From Roseiterribacter gracilis (GTDB lineage Bacteria > Pseudomonadota > Alphaproteobacteria > BOG-932 > Roseiterribacteraceae), in assembly GCA_018332375.1 (NCBI GenBank), contig BOPV01000001.1, positions 3,472,001-3,536,000 on the forward strand: a stretch of DNA of 64,000 bases. Direction: 5' to 3'. The translations under genes and the position numbers were made by a program. Within the stretch, counting starts at the first letter, position 1, and each line of letters begins with the position of its first letter. Positions 53,471-61,497 of this stretch are shown in pieces. The notes beneath the pieces were generated by a model. It was not told the origin of the DNA. It worked only from the letters and a program-made list of their open reading frames with translations, and ran no database searches.

Positions 53471-54225
53471 CAGAAATTGTCCTTCTGCTTGCGCAAGGAT
53501 GCGAAGCACGCAACCGCGTCCGTCGTGCCGGTCCGCTGCTGCATCGCCGGCGTGTCGGCCTGGAAATACGGATTGGTTTCGCGTTCGAGCCCGATCGTCG
53601 ACGGGATCGTCGGCTTGCCGGCGGCGCGCAACGCATCGATCTCAGCCGCGCGCTTTTTCAGCGCCGCATTGTCGGAATCGACATGCAGCGCGAACTTGGC
53701 GTTCGACTGGGTGTATTCGTGGCCGCAATAGAGACGCGTTGCGGGCGGCAGCGCGCGCAGCCGGCTCAGCGAATCCCAGAACTGCTTGGGCGTGCCTTCG
53801 AACATGCGGCCGCAGCCGAGCGCGAACAGCGTGTCGCCTGCGAACACGGCTTGGCCCGCGTCGCTGAAATAGGCGACGTGACCCAGCGTGTGGCCGGGCA
53901 CGGCGATGACTTGGAAACTGGTCGTGCCCAGTTCGATCCGGTCGAGATCGTCGACATATTTGTCGGCGCCCTGGATTTCGCCGCGATTGCCTGCGGGCGC
54001 GATCAACGTCGCGCCGTATTTCTGTTTGAGCGCCTTGTTGCCGTCGATGTGATCGGCGTGGTGATGCGTGTTCAGAATATGGGTCGGCTTCCAGCCACGC
54101 TGCTGCAGCGCCTTCTCGATCGCGTCGGCGTCGCCCGGATCCACCACCACGACCGCGTCGCCGTCGCGAAACAGATAGATGTAATTGTCCTGCAGGGCGG
54201 GAACGAGTTGGACGTCGATGGTCAT
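53470..54225 (-). CDS. gloB: Hydroxyacylglutathione hydrolase (glyoxalase II)
   Basis: 251 residues. Metal-binding motif ILNTHHHADHIDG at about 56-68 (THxHxDH), then PGHTLGHVAYFS and GDTLFALGCGRMFEG. The C-terminal substrate domain contains LYCGHEYTQSNAKFAL. It hydrolyses S-lactoylglutathione, the last step of methylglyoxal detoxification. Its start overlaps the methyltransferase stop by 4 bp; co-expression with two glutathione-linked genes fits a detoxification operon. Confidence 0.95.
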   Translation of the reverse strand: MTIDVQLVPALQDNYIYLFRDGDAVVVVDPGDADAIEKALQQRGWKPTHILNTHHHADHIDGNKALKQKYGATLIAPAGNRGEIQGADKYVDDLDRIELGTTSFQVIAVPGHTLGHVAYFSDAGQAVFAGDTLFALGCGRMFEGTPKQFWDSLSRLRALPPATRLYCGHEYTQSNAKFALHVDSDNAALKKRAAEIDALRAAGKPTIPSTIGLERETNPYFQADTPAMQQRTGTTDAVACFASLRKQKDNF

Positions 54226-55136
54226 GCTTTATGCTCCGGTACGCCGAGCGCGTCGGCGAGGCGTGTAGTTGCGCTACCGCGCTTTAATGGTTGGGGCTGC
54301 GATGCGGCCGGCGCCCAGCCGGTCAGATGCAGCAATTCGAACGTCGCACGCGTGCGACCTTCTTCGTCGCTATGGGCGCGCTGCCAACGCTGGATCGCGT
54401 CGATCAACACGCCGCGCGTCAGCGGCGGCGCGGTTTCGGCCAATGCCGCGGTTTCGCCCATGCCGCGCAGATCGCTGAACAGGCGCATCGGCTCGCGATA
54501 CAGGACCGGAACGACTTCGCGGTCGGCGACGGGCAAGGCAAACCCCGCGCGTTGCAACAGGCCAGCCGCGTCGCGAATGTCGGCGAAGGGCGACACACGT
54601 TGCGCGGCACCGCCGCGCAACGACAGCTCGGCCGCCAGCAAGGCCTGCCGGAGTTCGTGCAAGGTGGTGCCGCCCAGCATCGAGGCGAGGAACAGACCGT
54701 CGGGAACCAGGCAGCGGCGGATCTGCAGCAACGCGCCGGGCAGGTCGTTCACCCAATGCAGCGCCAGGTTCGACACGACGAGATCGAAACGCTGGTCGGC
54801 GAACGGCAAGGCTTCTTCGTCGGCGACGAAATCGGGCGCGGAGTCGGCGATCAGGTCGGCGACGACCAGCGTGTCGATGCGCCCGGTCGCGCGCAGCGCG
54901 CTTTCCAATGCGGTGCCGCGGCGGCCCAGCACCAACGCGCGGGGAAAACGGCGCGTCGTGTCGACGATACGATCGGCAATATTTTGCGCCGCGTGCTGCA
55001 GCAGAAAATCATTCTGCAGCCGCGGATCGACCAGCCCCGGCCAGGCGCGCGCGCGGCGCTGCCGCACCAGGCGGCGATCGAACACGCGCATATTCTCTTG
55101 CACGGTGCCGGTTGGGGACTTGTCGATCGAGCTCAT
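54222..55136 (-). CDS. SAM-dependent methyltransferase, BioC/NDUFAF5-like
   Basis: 304 residues. VFDRRLVRQRRARAWPG at the start is the signature of the NDUFAF5/BioC-like group. The methyltransferase core follows with ALVLGRRGTALESAL (motif I, atypical), LPFADQRFDLVVSNLALHWVNDLPGAL (post-motif) and LVPDGLFLASMLGGTTLHELR. It lacks the classical GxGxG in motif I. First gene of the operon with gloB, GST and MFS. The ATG at 55136 was chosen; a Met 15 residues later is possible. It is divergent from the comF-like gene. Confidence 0.85.
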   Translation of the reverse strand: MSSIDKSPTGTVQENMRVFDRRLVRQRRARAWPGLVDPRLQNDFLLQHAAQNIADRIVDTTRRFPRALVLGRRGTALESALRATGRIDTLVVADLIADSAPDFVADEEALPFADQRFDLVVSNLALHWVNDLPGALLQIRRCLVPDGLFLASMLGGTTLHELRQALLAAELSLRGGAAQRVSPFADIRDAAGLLQRAGFALPVADREVVPVLYREPMRLFSDLRGMGETAALAETAPPLTRGVLIDAIQRWQRAHSDEEGRTRATFELLHLTGWAPAASQPQPLKRGSATTRLADALGVPEHKA

Positions 55137-55207
55137 CTGGTTCGACCATAAAGCCCAGGTCGGGCGCAGCAAGCGCCGGCCCCGGGATCCTGTTCCACGG
55201 AAGCGGT

Positions 55208-55948
55208 ATGCGTCCATTCCTGGCAACGTTCGGCGCGGCACTGATGCGAGGTGGGCTGGATCTGGTTCTGCCGCCGAGCTGTCTTGGCTGTCGGGACGTG
55301 ATCGATCGTCCCGGCCTGTGCGCGCGGTGCTGGCGTGGGTTGGCGTTTCTGGCGCCGCCTTGGTGTTCGCGCTGCGGCCTGCCGTTCGAACAAGCGATCG
55401 GCGCCGTTGCGATTTGCGCCACTTGCGCCGGCGCGCCGCCCGCGTTCGATCGCGCGCGCGCCGCACTTCGCTACGATGATGCGTCGCGGCCGTTGCTGCT
55501 CGCCTTCAAACATGGCGACCGGCTGGAAGGTGTGCCGACCTTCGCCGCATGGTTGGCCACGGCGGCGCACGAATTGTTGCACGACGTCGATCTGATCGCG
55601 CCGGTTCCGCTGCATCGCTGGCGGCTGTGGTCGCGGCGCTACAACCAAGCGGCCGAGTTGGCGCGCGCTTTGTCGAAACGCACCGGCATCGCATGCGCGC
55701 CGCATCTGTTGCTGCGCAAGCGTGCAACGCCGACCCAAGGCGGCCTGTCGGCGCAAGCGCGTATGCGCAACGTCGCCGGTGCGTTCGCGCTGCATGCCGA
55801 CATGCAGGTCAAGAAGCGGCGCGTACTGTTGGTCGACGACGTGTACACGACCGGCGCCACCTTGGACGCGTGTGCGCGGGTGTTGCGCCGTGCCGGCGCG
55901 ATGCAGATCGACTGCGTGTCGCTGGCGCGCGTCGTCAGGTCCGATTAG
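55208..55948 (+). CDS. ComF-family phosphoribosyltransferase-like protein
   Basis: 246 residues. N-terminal zinc-finger-like region with CLGCRDVIDRPGLCARCWRGL and CSRCGLPF...CATCAG (double C-x2-C pairs), then a PRTase domain with PRPP motif VLLVDDVYTTGATLDACARVL and the flexible loop RRYNQAAELARAL. ComF is needed for DNA uptake in competent bacteria; in alphaproteobacteria its role is less clear. It precedes the protease gene by 106 bp. Confidence 0.92.
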   Translation: MRPFLATFGAALMRGGLDLVLPPSCLGCRDVIDRPGLCARCWRGLAFLAPPWCSRCGLPFEQAIGAVAICATCAGAPPAFDRARAALRYDDASRPLLLAFKHGDRLEGVPTFAAWLATAAHELLHDVDLIAPVPLHRWRLWSRRYNQAAELARALSKRTGIACAPHLLLRKRATPTQGGLSAQARMRNVAGAFALHADMQVKKRRVLLVDDVYTTGATLDACARVLRRAGAMQIDCVSLARVVRSD

Positions 55949-56054
55949 CGCCAAGGCGACAGGTTGTGCGCATGATTTGAGACGAGCGGTGCGTTGCGGT
56001 TCGTGGGCGGGCCAAGGAAGTTGGCGCCATCACCCCGCAACGAAGATTTTCGTC

Positions 56055-57632
56055 ATGCCTGGCACTGCCGATCCGATTTCCGGCCTGTTGATGTATCCGC
56101 TGACGCCGGGCGGCTTGCCGCCTTTGTGGTCGCAGACGCACGGGCCCATCACGCTGACCTACGCGTTCTGCGACGTTGAGCCCGCGTCCTATCCGAGCCA
56201 AACCGGCCATCTGCCCGGCTTTCAGAAGATCACCGACTTCGTCAAAAGCGAGCTACGGCGCGAACTCGCGATCGTGGAGTCGGTGTGCGGCGTCACCTTC
56301 GCGGAAACCAGCGACGTCAACGCGGCCAACCTCGAATTCTTCAGCTACACGCTGCCGCAAGGAGTGTTGGGCATGGGCGCATATCCCGCCGTCGACGCCA
56401 GCGGCAAGCCGCTTCGCACCGCCGGCGACATCGCGTACGCGCCGGCCGTGTTGGCGACGATCGATGCGCAAGGCGATTACGCCGGCGGCGTGCACCACAC
56501 GCTGATTCACGAGATCTTGCACGCGCTGGGGCTCAAACACCCGCAAGACGGAACCGTTGCGCAGCAACTGCCTGCCGCGCTCGACCACACGACGCTGACC
56601 GCGATGAGCTATAGTGTGATGCCGGCCTGGCCGGTGTGGCGCGACTACCGATCGCTGTTCTTTTACAATGTCGGCAGCGACGCGCCGCGCCTGCTCGACG
56701 TCAACGTGCTGCAGTTTCTGTACGGACCCTCCCAGAAGATCACTGCGCCGGGTGACGACGTCTACCGCTACGACGCAACGCCAGGACAGCATCTGATTGT
56801 CGATTCCGGCGGCGTCGATACGATCGATGCCAGCGCAGCCGGCAAGCATGCGTCGATCATCGATCTTCGCGACGGAACGACGTCGTCCATCGCTATGTGG
56901 GGAAGCGACGACTGGGTCGACACGCTTACGGTCGATGGCCACAGTCGCGCTACTGCGTTGACCGCGATCAGCGGCGCGGGCAATGCGCTTTATTCCGGTA
57001 TCGACAATCTCGCCATCGCGACCGGATCGAAGATCGAGAACGCGATCGGCGGCGCGGCGAACGACCAGCTCAGCGGCAACGCGTTGAACAACGAGCTGAC
57101 CGGCAATGGCGGCGACGATCTGCTCGACGGGCGCGAAGGATTCGACACGGCGGTCTTCAACGGCCCCAGCAGCGCCTACAAAATTTCACGCAGCAGCGTG
57201 TCGGGTGCCGAAGGGACCGATACGCTGCAATCGATCGAAGCGCTGCGCTTTGCCGACAAGACCTTCTTCGCCGTCAGCGGTGAAGACGCGACGGTCGCGC
57301 GTCTGTACGGCGCCGCGTTCGGACGCGCGCCCGACGCGGGCGGGCTGGCGGTCCAGATCGGCGCGCACACAGGCGGCGTGCCGCTGCACAGCCTCGCCGC
57401 CAACTTCATCGCGTCGGCGGAATTCGTCGCGCGCTATGGCGCGTCGACCAGCAACGCCGACTTTGCCAAAGCGCTCTACGGCAACGTGCTGGGCCGTACG
57501 CCCGATCCGGACGGGTTGGCGGTGCAGGTCAGTGCGCTGGATGCGGGCCTGACGCGCGCGCAGCTTCTGTTGAACTTCGCGGACTCGCCCGAAAACCAGG
57601 CGCGCGTCGCCGGAGATTGGTTGCTGGTCTGA
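56055..57632 (+). CDS. Serralysin-like M10 metalloprotease with DUF4214 C-terminus
   Basis: 525 residues. The zinc motif is HEILHALGLKH at 152-162 (HExxHxxGxxH), followed by the Met-turn TAMSYSVMP, both diagnostic of M10 peptidases. Residues about 320-360 carry RTX-type GNALNNELTGNGGDDLLDG calcium-binding repeats, only about two units. Two DUF4214 repeats end the protein (ARLYGAAFGRAPDAGGLAVQ and KALYGNVLGRTPDPDGLAVQ). No N-terminal signal peptide is present, as expected for type I secretion substrates; no transporter gene lies nearby. The ATG at 56055 begins where homology does. Confidence 0.87.
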   Translation: MPGTADPISGLLMYPLTPGGLPPLWSQTHGPITLTYAFCDVEPASYPSQTGHLPGFQKITDFVKSELRRELAIVESVCGVTFAETSDVNAANLEFFSYTLPQGVLGMGAYPAVDASGKPLRTAGDIAYAPAVLATIDAQGDYAGGVHHTLIHEILHALGLKHPQDGTVAQQLPAALDHTTLTAMSYSVMPAWPVWRDYRSLFFYNVGSDAPRLLDVNVLQFLYGPSQKITAPGDDVYRYDATPGQHLIVDSGGVDTIDASAAGKHASIIDLRDGTTSSIAMWGSDDWVDTLTVDGHSRATALTAISGAGNALYSGIDNLAIATGSKIENAIGGAANDQLSGNALNNELTGNGGDDLLDGREGFDTAVFNGPSSAYKISRSSVSGAEGTDTLQSIEALRFADKTFFAVSGEDATVARLYGAAFGRAPDAGGLAVQIGAHTGGVPLHSLAANFIASAEFVARYGASTSNADFAKALYGNVLGRTPDPDGLAVQVSALDAGLTRAQLLLNFADSPENQARVAGDWLLV

Positions 57633-57696
57633 CCTGTCGTCGCAGAGTGGCTGGAACGGCTGGTCATCGGGGACGCGGGTCCCATACTCTACCCCC

Positions 57697-57954
57697 ATGG
57701 CAAAGATCGAAATCTACACCAGCCCCTGGTGCGGTTACTGCGCGCGCGCCAAGAAGCTGCTGACGAGCAAGGGCGTCGAGTTCACCGAAATCGACGTCGA
57801 AGCCGAGCCGCGTCGCAAGCCCGAGATGGTGCAGCGCGCCAATGGCGGTCGCACCATGCCGCAGATTTTCATCAATGATCGCCACGTTGGCGGCTGCGAT
57901 GATCTGCACGCGCTCGATGCGCGCGGCGAACTCGACCCGTTGCTCGCCACGTGA
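57697..57954 (+). CDS. grxC: Glutaredoxin 3
   Basis: 85 residues. Active site is C-G-Y-C in YTSPWCGYCARAKKLL (the usual sequence is CPYC), with GGRTMPQIFINDRHVGGCDDLHAL containing the cis-Pro and glutathione-binding GG-x-D residues. Cytoplasmic dithiol/monothiol disulfide reductase. It overlaps the nitrilase-like gene by 4 bp (GTGA), an adjacency well known in alphaproteobacteria. Confidence 0.95.
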   Translation: MAKIEIYTSPWCGYCARAKKLLTSKGVEFTEIDVEAEPRRKPEMVQRANGGRTMPQIFINDRHVGGCDDLHALDARGELDPLLAT

Positions 57955-58769
57955 AGCACAAGGTTGCGCTTGTACAGATGAATGCGGGGCCGGCGATCGA
58001 CGCCAACCTCGCATCGGTTGCCGAGCAGATTCGTCGTGCGCGCGATCGCGGCGCGGCGTTCATCGCCACGCCCGAATGTACCGGCGCGATGGTGCAGGGG
58101 CGCGAGAAGTCGTTGGCGGTTGCCGACATCGAAGCCAACCATCCCGGTCCCGAACTGTTTCAGGAACTGGCGCTCGAAACCGAAGCCTGGTTGCTGGCGG
58201 GCTCGTTCGGCATTTTGCGCGACGACGGCATGTTGGCGAACCGCTCGTATCTCGTCGCACCGACCGGTGCGATCGCGGCCACCTACGACAAGATTCATTT
58301 GTTCGATTTCATCGCGCCCGACGGCGCGTCGTATCGCGAAAGCGCGACCTACGCGCCGGGCACGTCGGCGGTTGTTGCCGACACCGATCTCGGTCGTGTT
58401 GGATTGAGCATCTGCTACGACGTGCGCTTCGCCGCGCTGTATCGTTCGCTGGCGAAAGCCGGCGCGCAGATCATCACCGTGCCTGCGGCCTTCACTGTGC
58501 CGACCGGTGAAGCGCATTGGCATGTGTTGTTGCGCGCGCGTGCGATTGAAACCGGCGCGTTCATTCTCGCGCCCGCGCAAACCGGCACGCATGACGAAGG
58601 TCGCAAGACTTACGGCCACTCGCTGATTGTTGCGCCGTGGGGCGAGGTGCTTGCCGATGGCGGCACCGAGCCTGGTCTGGTCGAAGCCGAACTCGATCTC
58701 GACCGCGTTGCAGAAGTACGGCAGCGCTTGCAAAGCCTGCAGCATGACCGGGACTTTGCGACGCCCTGA
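57951..58769 (+). CDS. Carbon-nitrogen hydrolase (nitrilase superfamily, Nit-like)
   Basis: 272 residues with the catalytic triad visible: Glu in FIATPECTGAM near residue 41, Lys in TYDKIHLFDF near 113 and Cys in LSICYDVRFAALYR near 149. The sequence VPAAFTVPTGEAHWHVLLRARAIET is typical of the Nit/omega-amidase branch, whose members clear deaminated glutathione. This agrees with the coupling to glutaredoxin. GTG start, shared with the grxC stop. Confidence 0.92.
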   Translation: MKHKVALVQMNAGPAIDANLASVAEQIRRARDRGAAFIATPECTGAMVQGREKSLAVADIEANHPGPELFQELALETEAWLLAGSFGILRDDGMLANRSYLVAPTGAIAATYDKIHLFDFIAPDGASYRESATYAPGTSAVVADTDLGRVGLSICYDVRFAALYRSLAKAGAQIITVPAAFTVPTGEAHWHVLLRARAIETGAFILAPAQTGTHDEGRKTYGHSLIVAPWGEVLADGGTEPGLVEAELDLDRVAEVRQRLQSLQHDRDFATP

Positions 58770-58773
58770 CGCC

Positions 58774-58793
58774 TTGGCTTGCATGCAAGCCAA
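58774..58793. promoter_or_regulatory. Perfect 20-bp palindrome
   Basis: TTGGCTTGCATGCAAGCCAA is self-complementary over its full length. It lies 4 bp after the nitrilase stop and 75 bp before DUF1178. It may be an operator, or a terminator stem with minimal loop, but no T-tract follows. Confidence 0.5.
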
Positions 58794-58868
58794 AGTTTAT
58801 CGCCCGCCTGCGGCGATCGAAGGGCGTTTACTTTCCGCGAAGGTTTCCCGTCGCAAGCTGTTCACATC

Positions 58869-59273
58869 ATGATCGTCTACGAACTCCGCTGTGCCGAAGA
58901 ACACGGCTTTGAGGGCTGGTTCCGCAATTCCGAAGCCTTCGACCAGCAGGCTGATTGCGGCCAGGTCGAATGTCCCGTTTGCGGCTCGACCGAGGTGCGC
59001 AAAGCGCCGATGGCGCCGCGTATCGGCAAAGGCGCCGCCGAACTCGAAGCTGCACAACGCGCGCACGACAAGCTTGGCGAGCTGTGCCGCCAGGTCGAAC
59101 AGAAATGCGTCTATGTCGGCACCGACTTCGCCGAAGAAGCGCGCAAGATTCACTACGGCGAAGTCGAACAGCGCGACATTTACGGCGAGGCCAGCGCCGA
59201 AGAAGCGGAATCATTGCGCGACGAAGGTGTCGCCTTCGCCGCCATACCGTGGGTGAATCGCGACGACGCGTAA
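58869..59273 (+). CDS. DUF1178-family protein
   Basis: 134 residues. MIVYELRCAEEHGFEGWFRNSEAFDQQ and a C-x2-C pair (VECPVCGSTEVRKAPMAPRI) are the DUF1178 signature, followed by the helical FAEEARKIHYGEVEQRDIYGEAS segment. The fold suggests a zinc ribbon. Function unknown; it is a consistent neighbour of grxC and the nitrilase in alphaproteobacteria. A family B pair lies just after the stop. Confidence 0.92.
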   Translation: MIVYELRCAEEHGFEGWFRNSEAFDQQADCGQVECPVCGSTEVRKAPMAPRIGKGAAELEAAQRAHDKLGELCRQVEQKCVYVGTDFAEEARKIHYGEVEQRDIYGEASAEEAESLRDEGVAFAAIPWVNRDDA

Positions 59274-59284
59274 TTCTGTTTGAT

Positions 59285-59389
59285 GTCATCCCGCGAAGGC
59301 GGGATCCATTTCAGAGCCGCAGCGATGCGGCTCTGTTCGTTTGGATCACAGCGTCGGCGCGATGGATCCCTGCTTTTGCAGGGATGACA
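59285..59389. repeat. Family B pair with inner hairpin between DUF1178 and ubiG
   Basis: GTCATCCCGCGAAGGCGGGA with ATCCAT at 59285-59310 faces ATGGATCCCTGCTTTTGCAG at 59361-59389. Between them CAGAGCCGCA and TGCGGCTCTG form a 10-bp stem with a GCGA loop (59312-59335). The whole is a cruciform-like unit separating convergent genes; it ends 1 bp before the ubiG stop. Confidence 0.88.
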
Positions 59390-59390
59390 T

Positions 59391-60161
59391 TCACGCAGTC
59401 GGCTTCGTTGCCGCCAAAAAGTAATTCACCGACAGATCGGTGGCGCTGCGTTTGAACGCGCCGGCCAGCGGATCGAAGACGAGGCCGGTCGTGTCGACGA
59501 CGTCGAGTCCAGCCGCACGACAGGCGCGCGCCAGTTCGGCGGGCTTCACGAATTTCTTCCAGTCATGCGTGCCCGCCGGGACCCAGCGCAGTACGCGCTC
59601 GGCCGCGACGATGCCCAGCGCGAAACTCTTGGCGGTGCGGTTCAAGGTCGACAGCAACAGCAACCCGCCCGGTCTCACGGTCCGGGCGCAGGCAATCACG
59701 AACGCGGTCGGGTCGGTCGTGTGTTCGACCACTTCGAGCGCGGTCACCAGGTCGTAGGTGTCGGCGGGCTCAGCCTCGACCGATCCGACTCGATAGGTGA
59801 GGTTGAGGTCGTGGCCCGCGGCGTGGGCCGTTGCGGCTTCGATCGCGACCGCGTCGGCATCCAGTCCTAGGGTCGTGGCGCCCATCCGGGCCAACGGCTC
59901 GGCCACCAGCCCGCCGCCGCAGCCCACATCCATCACGGTCAGGCCGGCCAGGGACGTCATCGACTTGGAATCGCGGCCGAAATGCTGGATCGCCTGGTCG
60001 CGGACCCAGCCCAGACGGACCGGGTTCAGCCGGTGCAGGGGGGCGAACGGCCCGGATGCGTCCCACCAGCGCGCCGAATCCTTGGCGAAATGGGCGATTT
60101 CTGACGGATCGACGCTGGAAGATGGCATTTGGGCGGGGCGGTTTGCTTGCGATGCGACCAT
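59391..60161 (-). CDS. ubiG: Ubiquinone biosynthesis O-methyltransferase
   Basis: 256 residues. Both O-methylation steps of ubiquinone synthesis are done by UbiG. Motif I is VMDVGCGGGLVAEPLARMGA, and EVVEHTTDPTAFV, GGLLLLSTLNRTAKSFALGI and AGTHDWKKFVKPAEL are characteristic, as is LNPVRLGWVRDQ near the start. Three in-frame Met codons (60197, 60161, 60128) are possible, none with a good ribosome site; 60161 is a compromise. It is divergent from lysC with about 100 bp between, which is the common alphaproteobacterial order. Confidence 0.93.
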   Translation of the reverse strand: MVASQANRPAQMPSSSVDPSEIAHFAKDSARWWDASGPFAPLHRLNPVRLGWVRDQAIQHFGRDSKSMTSLAGLTVMDVGCGGGLVAEPLARMGATTLGLDADAVAIEAATAHAAGHDLNLTYRVGSVEAEPADTYDLVTALEVVEHTTDPTAFVIACARTVRPGGLLLLSTLNRTAKSFALGIVAAERVLRWVPAGTHDWKKFVKPAELARACRAAGLDVVDTTGLVFDPLAGAFKRSATDLSVNYFLAATKPTA

Positions 60162-60258
60162 GGGCGCGAGTATGGATAGCCGCCCTCGCGCGGGCAAATC
60201 GCCAAGCGCGGGTTAACACCGCGCGCATCCGCTCTCTCCGGACCACCAAGCTCACACG

Positions 60259-61497
60259 ATGGCTCGACTTGTTCTCAAGTTCGGCGGCACTTCGGTCGCT
60301 GACCCCACGCGTATCAAGAACGTGGCGCTCAAAGCCAAAGCGGAGCTGGATGCTGGGCATCAGGTTGCCGTGGTGGTGTCGGCCATGTCGGGCGTGACCA
60401 ATCAGCTTGTCGAGTACTGCCGTCAGATCGCGCCGATGTACGACGCGCGCGAATACGACGCGGTGGTGGCGAGCGGCGAGCAGGTGACTGCAGGCCTAAC
60501 CGCGATGGCGTTGCAGGAGCTGGGCGTGCAGTCGCGCAGCTGGCAGGGCTGGCAATTGCCGATCCTGACCGACGACGTGCATGCCAAGGCGCGCATCAAA
60601 AGCATCGACGGCGACGAAATCGCAAAGCGCATGGCAGCGGGCGAAATCCCGGTCATTCCAGGCTTTCAGGGCGTGAGCGAACGGCATCGCATCACCACCT
60701 TGGGCCGTGGCGGCTCGGACACGTCGGCGGTCGCGATTGCAGCGGCGATCAAAGCCGATCGTTGCGATATCTACACCGACGTTGATGGGGTCTATACGAC
60801 CGACCCGCGCATCGTCACCAAGGCCAAGAAATTGGCGAAGATTACCTACGAGGAAATGCTGGAGATGGCATCCCTCGGGGCTAAGGTCCTGCAGACGCGT
60901 TCGGTCGAGATGGCGATGAACCATCGCGTGCGCGTCCAGGTCCTGTCGAGTTTTGGCAATGCGGTTGGCTCGGATTTGCCCGGCACGCTGGTCGTCGACG
61001 AGGAGGAAATCGTGGAACAAGAGGTCGTCAGCGGCATCGCTTACAGCCGTGACGAGGCGAAGATCACGCTGGTGCGTGTCGCCGACAAACCCGGCGTTGC
61101 GGCCAAGATCTTTGGCCCGCTGTCGGACGCTGCGATCAATGTCGATATGATCGTGCAGAACATCAGCCACGACGGGCGTTCGACCGATATGACGTTCACC
61201 ACGTCCCGGACCGATCTCGACCGCGCTGTGCAGGTGCTCGAGTCAAATCGCGACGCGCTGGACTATGAGCGCATCGTTGCGGACAAAGGCGTGGTCAAGC
61301 TGTCGGTGATCGGCGTCGGCATGCGCAGCCACACGGGTGTGGCGCAGCGCATGTTCCAGACGCTCGCCGACAAGGGTGTGAACATCCAGGTCATCTCGAC
61401 CAGCGAGATCAAAATCTCGGTGCTGATCGACGAGGCCTATACGGAATTGGCGCTGCGTGCGCTGCACACGGTCTACGGATTGGACGCGACCCAGTGA
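60259..61497 (+). CDS. lysC: Aspartate kinase
   Basis: 412 residues. Phosphorylates aspartate, the first step to lysine, threonine and methionine. N-terminal kinase domain: LVLKFGGTSVADPTRIKNVA, LGRGGSDTSAVAIAAAIKADRCDIYTDVDGVYTTDPRIV. Two C-terminal ACT domains (about 270-330 and 345-405) include VADKPGVAAKIFGPLSDA and GVAQRMFQTLADKGVNIQVISTSEIKISVLI, for feedback control. It overlaps the following monooxygenase-like gene by 4 bp. Confidence 0.97.
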   Translation: MARLVLKFGGTSVADPTRIKNVALKAKAELDAGHQVAVVVSAMSGVTNQLVEYCRQIAPMYDAREYDAVVASGEQVTAGLTAMALQELGVQSRSWQGWQLPILTDDVHAKARIKSIDGDEIAKRMAAGEIPVIPGFQGVSERHRITTLGRGGSDTSAVAIAAAIKADRCDIYTDVDGVYTTDPRIVTKAKKLAKITYEEMLEMASLGAKVLQTRSVEMAMNHRVRVQVLSSFGNAVGSDLPGTLVVDEEEIVEQEVVSGIAYSRDEAKITLVRVADKPGVAAKIFGPLSDAAINVDMIVQNISHDGRSTDMTFTTSRTDLDRAVQVLESNRDALDYERIVADKGVVKLSVIGVGMRSHTGVAQRMFQTLADKGVNIQVISTSEIKISVLIDEAYTELALRALHTVYGLDATQ

